64,000 bases of DNA from Phoenix dactylifera (taxonomy: Eukaryota; Streptophyta; Magnoliopsida; Arecales; Arecaceae). The position numbers and the translations under genes were made by a program. Of the stretch, positions 61,801 through 64,000 are shown in pieces (position 1 is the first letter of the stretch; each line of letters begins with the position of its first letter). The stretch spans positions 16,874,129 to 16,938,128 of the forward strand of contig NC_052397.1 of the NCBI RefSeq assembly GCF_009389715.1, in the 5' to 3' direction. The notes beneath the pieces were generated by a model. That model ran no database searches, was not told the DNA's origin, and saw nothing but the letters and a program-made list of their open reading frames with translations.

Positions 61801-63298
61801 TAGGGCTGAAAACGGGTCGGATATAATCTCACTGTATCCATTTTCGTATCCGACTCGGATCGGATACGGGTATGGATAGTTAGTTCAAAAATTGTCCGGA
61901 TACGGATATGGATATGGATATACCTGATTTTTTCGAATTCAGATCTGGATATCCGTATAACAATTGGCCAAACCTTTTAAATCCACTTGGATGACCGGAT
62001 CCGTCACTATTCAACAACCCAGGCCAATGGCCAAATAGGCCAAATACGAAATTGCCATTATATTCGCCGCAGGCTTGCTCATTTCGTCGTTCGCCCATTC
62101 GAAACTCGAAAGTCCCTCACGCCTGCGGATCTGATCGGAAAGGGCCTCACCGACTTCAAATCGCCCATTCGCCCTTCTTGTCCCTCAGACCCTCAAATCC
62201 CCAGACCCTTACGCCTCTTCTTCTTCCTCTTTCCTCCTAGTTTGTCTGTTTCGTGATTCTTCTAGTCTTCATGATCTTTGAGCCTTGAGATGCGTTGAGC
62301 TCCAAGTTTCGTCCCTCTTTCCACCCGGCGACGGCCGTGAGACGCCTTGGAGGCAGTATTGTGGGGTGGTCGACGGCGTCAACCAAAGGACCAAACCCAT
62401 CTACTTCCAAATCTAGGTAGGAGATTGTAAAATCCTGGGTTTATTCTTTAAATATTCGCCTTTACCACGTTTGATCTGGTGTTTGATTTGGGAAACAGGT
62501 TCCTTTGCTTCAAATGAAGAGAACTCTAGCTTTACGGATCAATGCCTCTTGAAGTGTTGGTAATCCGTTTATTCTTCCACCTGATTTGGCCTTTGATTTC
62601 TTTGTTCTTCTCCATTCCTTTCTTGTTTATTCTTTTTTCCGGTTGAACTCATCTTTGGATGTTTATATTATGTCTTTAGAAGTCTTTAGTTTTTAATGCT
62701 GCATCTTGTTGTTTAGTTGCGAGAAACCAATTAATCTTCTGAAGGTCAGTCTAAATGATTCTATTCTTTTTTTGTACTTGATTGCTGGGGTCAAATGAGT
62801 GCACTGTAAACAGGAATGCTTCACATTACTCTGCTAATTTTGCAGTCAAATGCTGGGTATGACTATTGTAAAATTGCATTTAACGTGATTTTACTTTTAT
62901 TACTTCTTCCTCCTCTACTTCATATTATGTGCCAATAAAATATTCAACTTTGGAAGCAAAAAGATTCTTATTGTCTTTTCTTTTTGATCATGTTTTTATT
63001 ACTAGTTTTCATCATTGAATTTCGCTCAAAATTTGATTAATATCCGATTTATATACGTATTCGGATAAAAAAAATATGGATATGTTTAATATCCAATTCG
63101 TATCCGTATCCGTTTATAACAAATATGGATATGCTTAATATCCGATTTGTATCCGTATCCGTATTCGTTTAGAACAAATATGGATATTAATTTGATATCC
63201 GTTTAATATCCATATCCGTATTCATATTCATCGAAAAATATGGATACAAATATGGATATATCAATATTCGATCCGTATTCGATCCGGTTTCAACCCTA
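61801..63298. mobile_element. hAT element of 1,498 bp with gene-like interior
   Basis: The ends TAGGGCTGAAAACGGGTCGG and the complement of TAGGGTTGAAACCGGATCG are imperfect inverted repeats. Flanking octamers ATTCTAGA (61793-61800) and ATTCCAGA (63299-63306) agree at 7 of 8 positions, the hAT signature. Both subterminal regions are arrays of GGATACGGATATGGATA-type words. No transposase is encoded. Confidence 0.85.
62060..62555 (+). other. Leader-exon-like block inside the hAT at 61801
   Basis: GC- and pyrimidine-rich DNA (CCCATTCGCCCTTCTTGTCC, CTCTTCTTCTTCCTC) is followed by CTAG|GTAGGA near 62414 and GGAAACAG|GTTCC near 62501, resembling an untranslated exon, a short intron and a second exon. 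No open frame of note. It could be captured host sequence or the remnant 5' end of the element's own gene. Confidence 0.4.
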
Positions 63299-64000
63299 AT
63301 TCCAGACCAATTGCTCCTTTGGCTTTATGATTTTGGACCATCTAAACATTATCTAGGAGACTACTATTTTATCATGGAGAGCTTCTTTCTACTCATCTAG
63401 AACAGGATCCGAAGACATTTTGTTAACAATTTTAAAACATTGCTGCTGAGGTATTATTGTCCAACATCTGGAAATTTACTCTGTAGAACCTCAAAGCTGT
63501 TAAATAAGCTAAAGAAAGGTTGTTTTCCCTTTTTGTGGATGGCAAATTTCTAATCAACCTAATTATTTTTCTTTTAAAGTTTTATTTAAAAATTGCCTTG
63601 TTTTAGCCATTGCATCTCCCAGGGAAAACATGAACAAGAAACAAAGTTATATAAGCTCAAAGGCCTCGAAGAAGATATATGACAAGCAGATTAAGATATA
63701 TGGAAATTATTTTCACATCAGCATCTTATAGTACTATTTATATTTTAGGCATATTTTTCAGATGGAGATATTTAATCTAAAATGTTCTATGGAGATATCA
63801 TGGTCATTTCCTATTCAATACTGAAAACTTAGAAGAAATAATGGCTGCAACTTGATTTGTGTCATTGTCATAATTAATTTTTTCCAAGCAATTCCATCTG
63901 ACAGCAGTCCCATCTGAAGTGGAAACTATCCTTATATTGTGAAACAGGAGTAAAAGTATAAGCCAAAATTGGCAAAATTTCTCCCATATATAATGGTTGG
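63299..64000. other. Right edge, nothing recognised
   Basis: AT-rich sequence without open frames or repeats of note; it may still be intron of the DEK-like gene. Confidence 0.4.

Overview
The window is plant nuclear DNA. Evidence: spliced genes with GT-AG introns, land-plant-specific families (TPD1-like peptide, SnRK1 beta subunit, Ole e 1-like secreted protein, BAHD acyltransferase), and abundant LTR, LINE, hAT and TRIM remnants. GC-rich exons, very GC-rich 5' leader sequence and the LINE RNase H style suggest a monocot. A palm is possible, but that is a guess.

Layout, left to right. 1-1745 is a wrecked Ty1/copia polyprotein. 3174-6327 is a 3.15-kb solo LTR with a 5-bp target duplication and two internal minisatellites. 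7544-8271 and 12711-13012 are small inverted-repeat transposons. 9950-10582 (-) is a single-exon membrane protein with a DUF761-like tail. 15275-16131 (+) is an intact three-exon TPD1-like gene. 17580-19507 (-) is a dead BAHD acyltransferase. 22668-30492 (-) is a complete four-exon SnRK1 beta-subunit gene with a 5.2-kb first intron. 32285-35590 is a LINE tail split by a 2,985-bp hAT element that carries two exons of a helicase gene. 38099-41898 (-) is an intact two-exon Ole e 1-like gene with a transposon relic in its intron. 42221-42878 is an hAT with a perfect 8-bp target duplication. 45541-45977 and 54607-55044 are two copies of one TRIM family. 49615-50388 (+) is a single-exon membrane protein with an acidic tail. 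51690-58440 holds three LINE tails. 59520-60382 (+) is the 5' part of a DEK-type chromatin gene with a frameshift. 61801-63298 is another hAT that contains gene-like DNA.

The genes do not form a pathway. They are ordinary, independently transcribed plant genes (three or four plausibly functional in signalling, anther development and cell-wall or secreted roles) separated by repeats.

The most notable structure is the hAT at 32567-35551. It has exact 12-bp terminal inverted repeats and an exact 8-bp target duplication. It also has a second internal copy of its own 3' end, and in antisense orientation two helicase exons with splice sites intact. This looks like a very young Pack-hAT or macrotransposon. 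All coordinates and splice sites were read by eye; no database search was possible.
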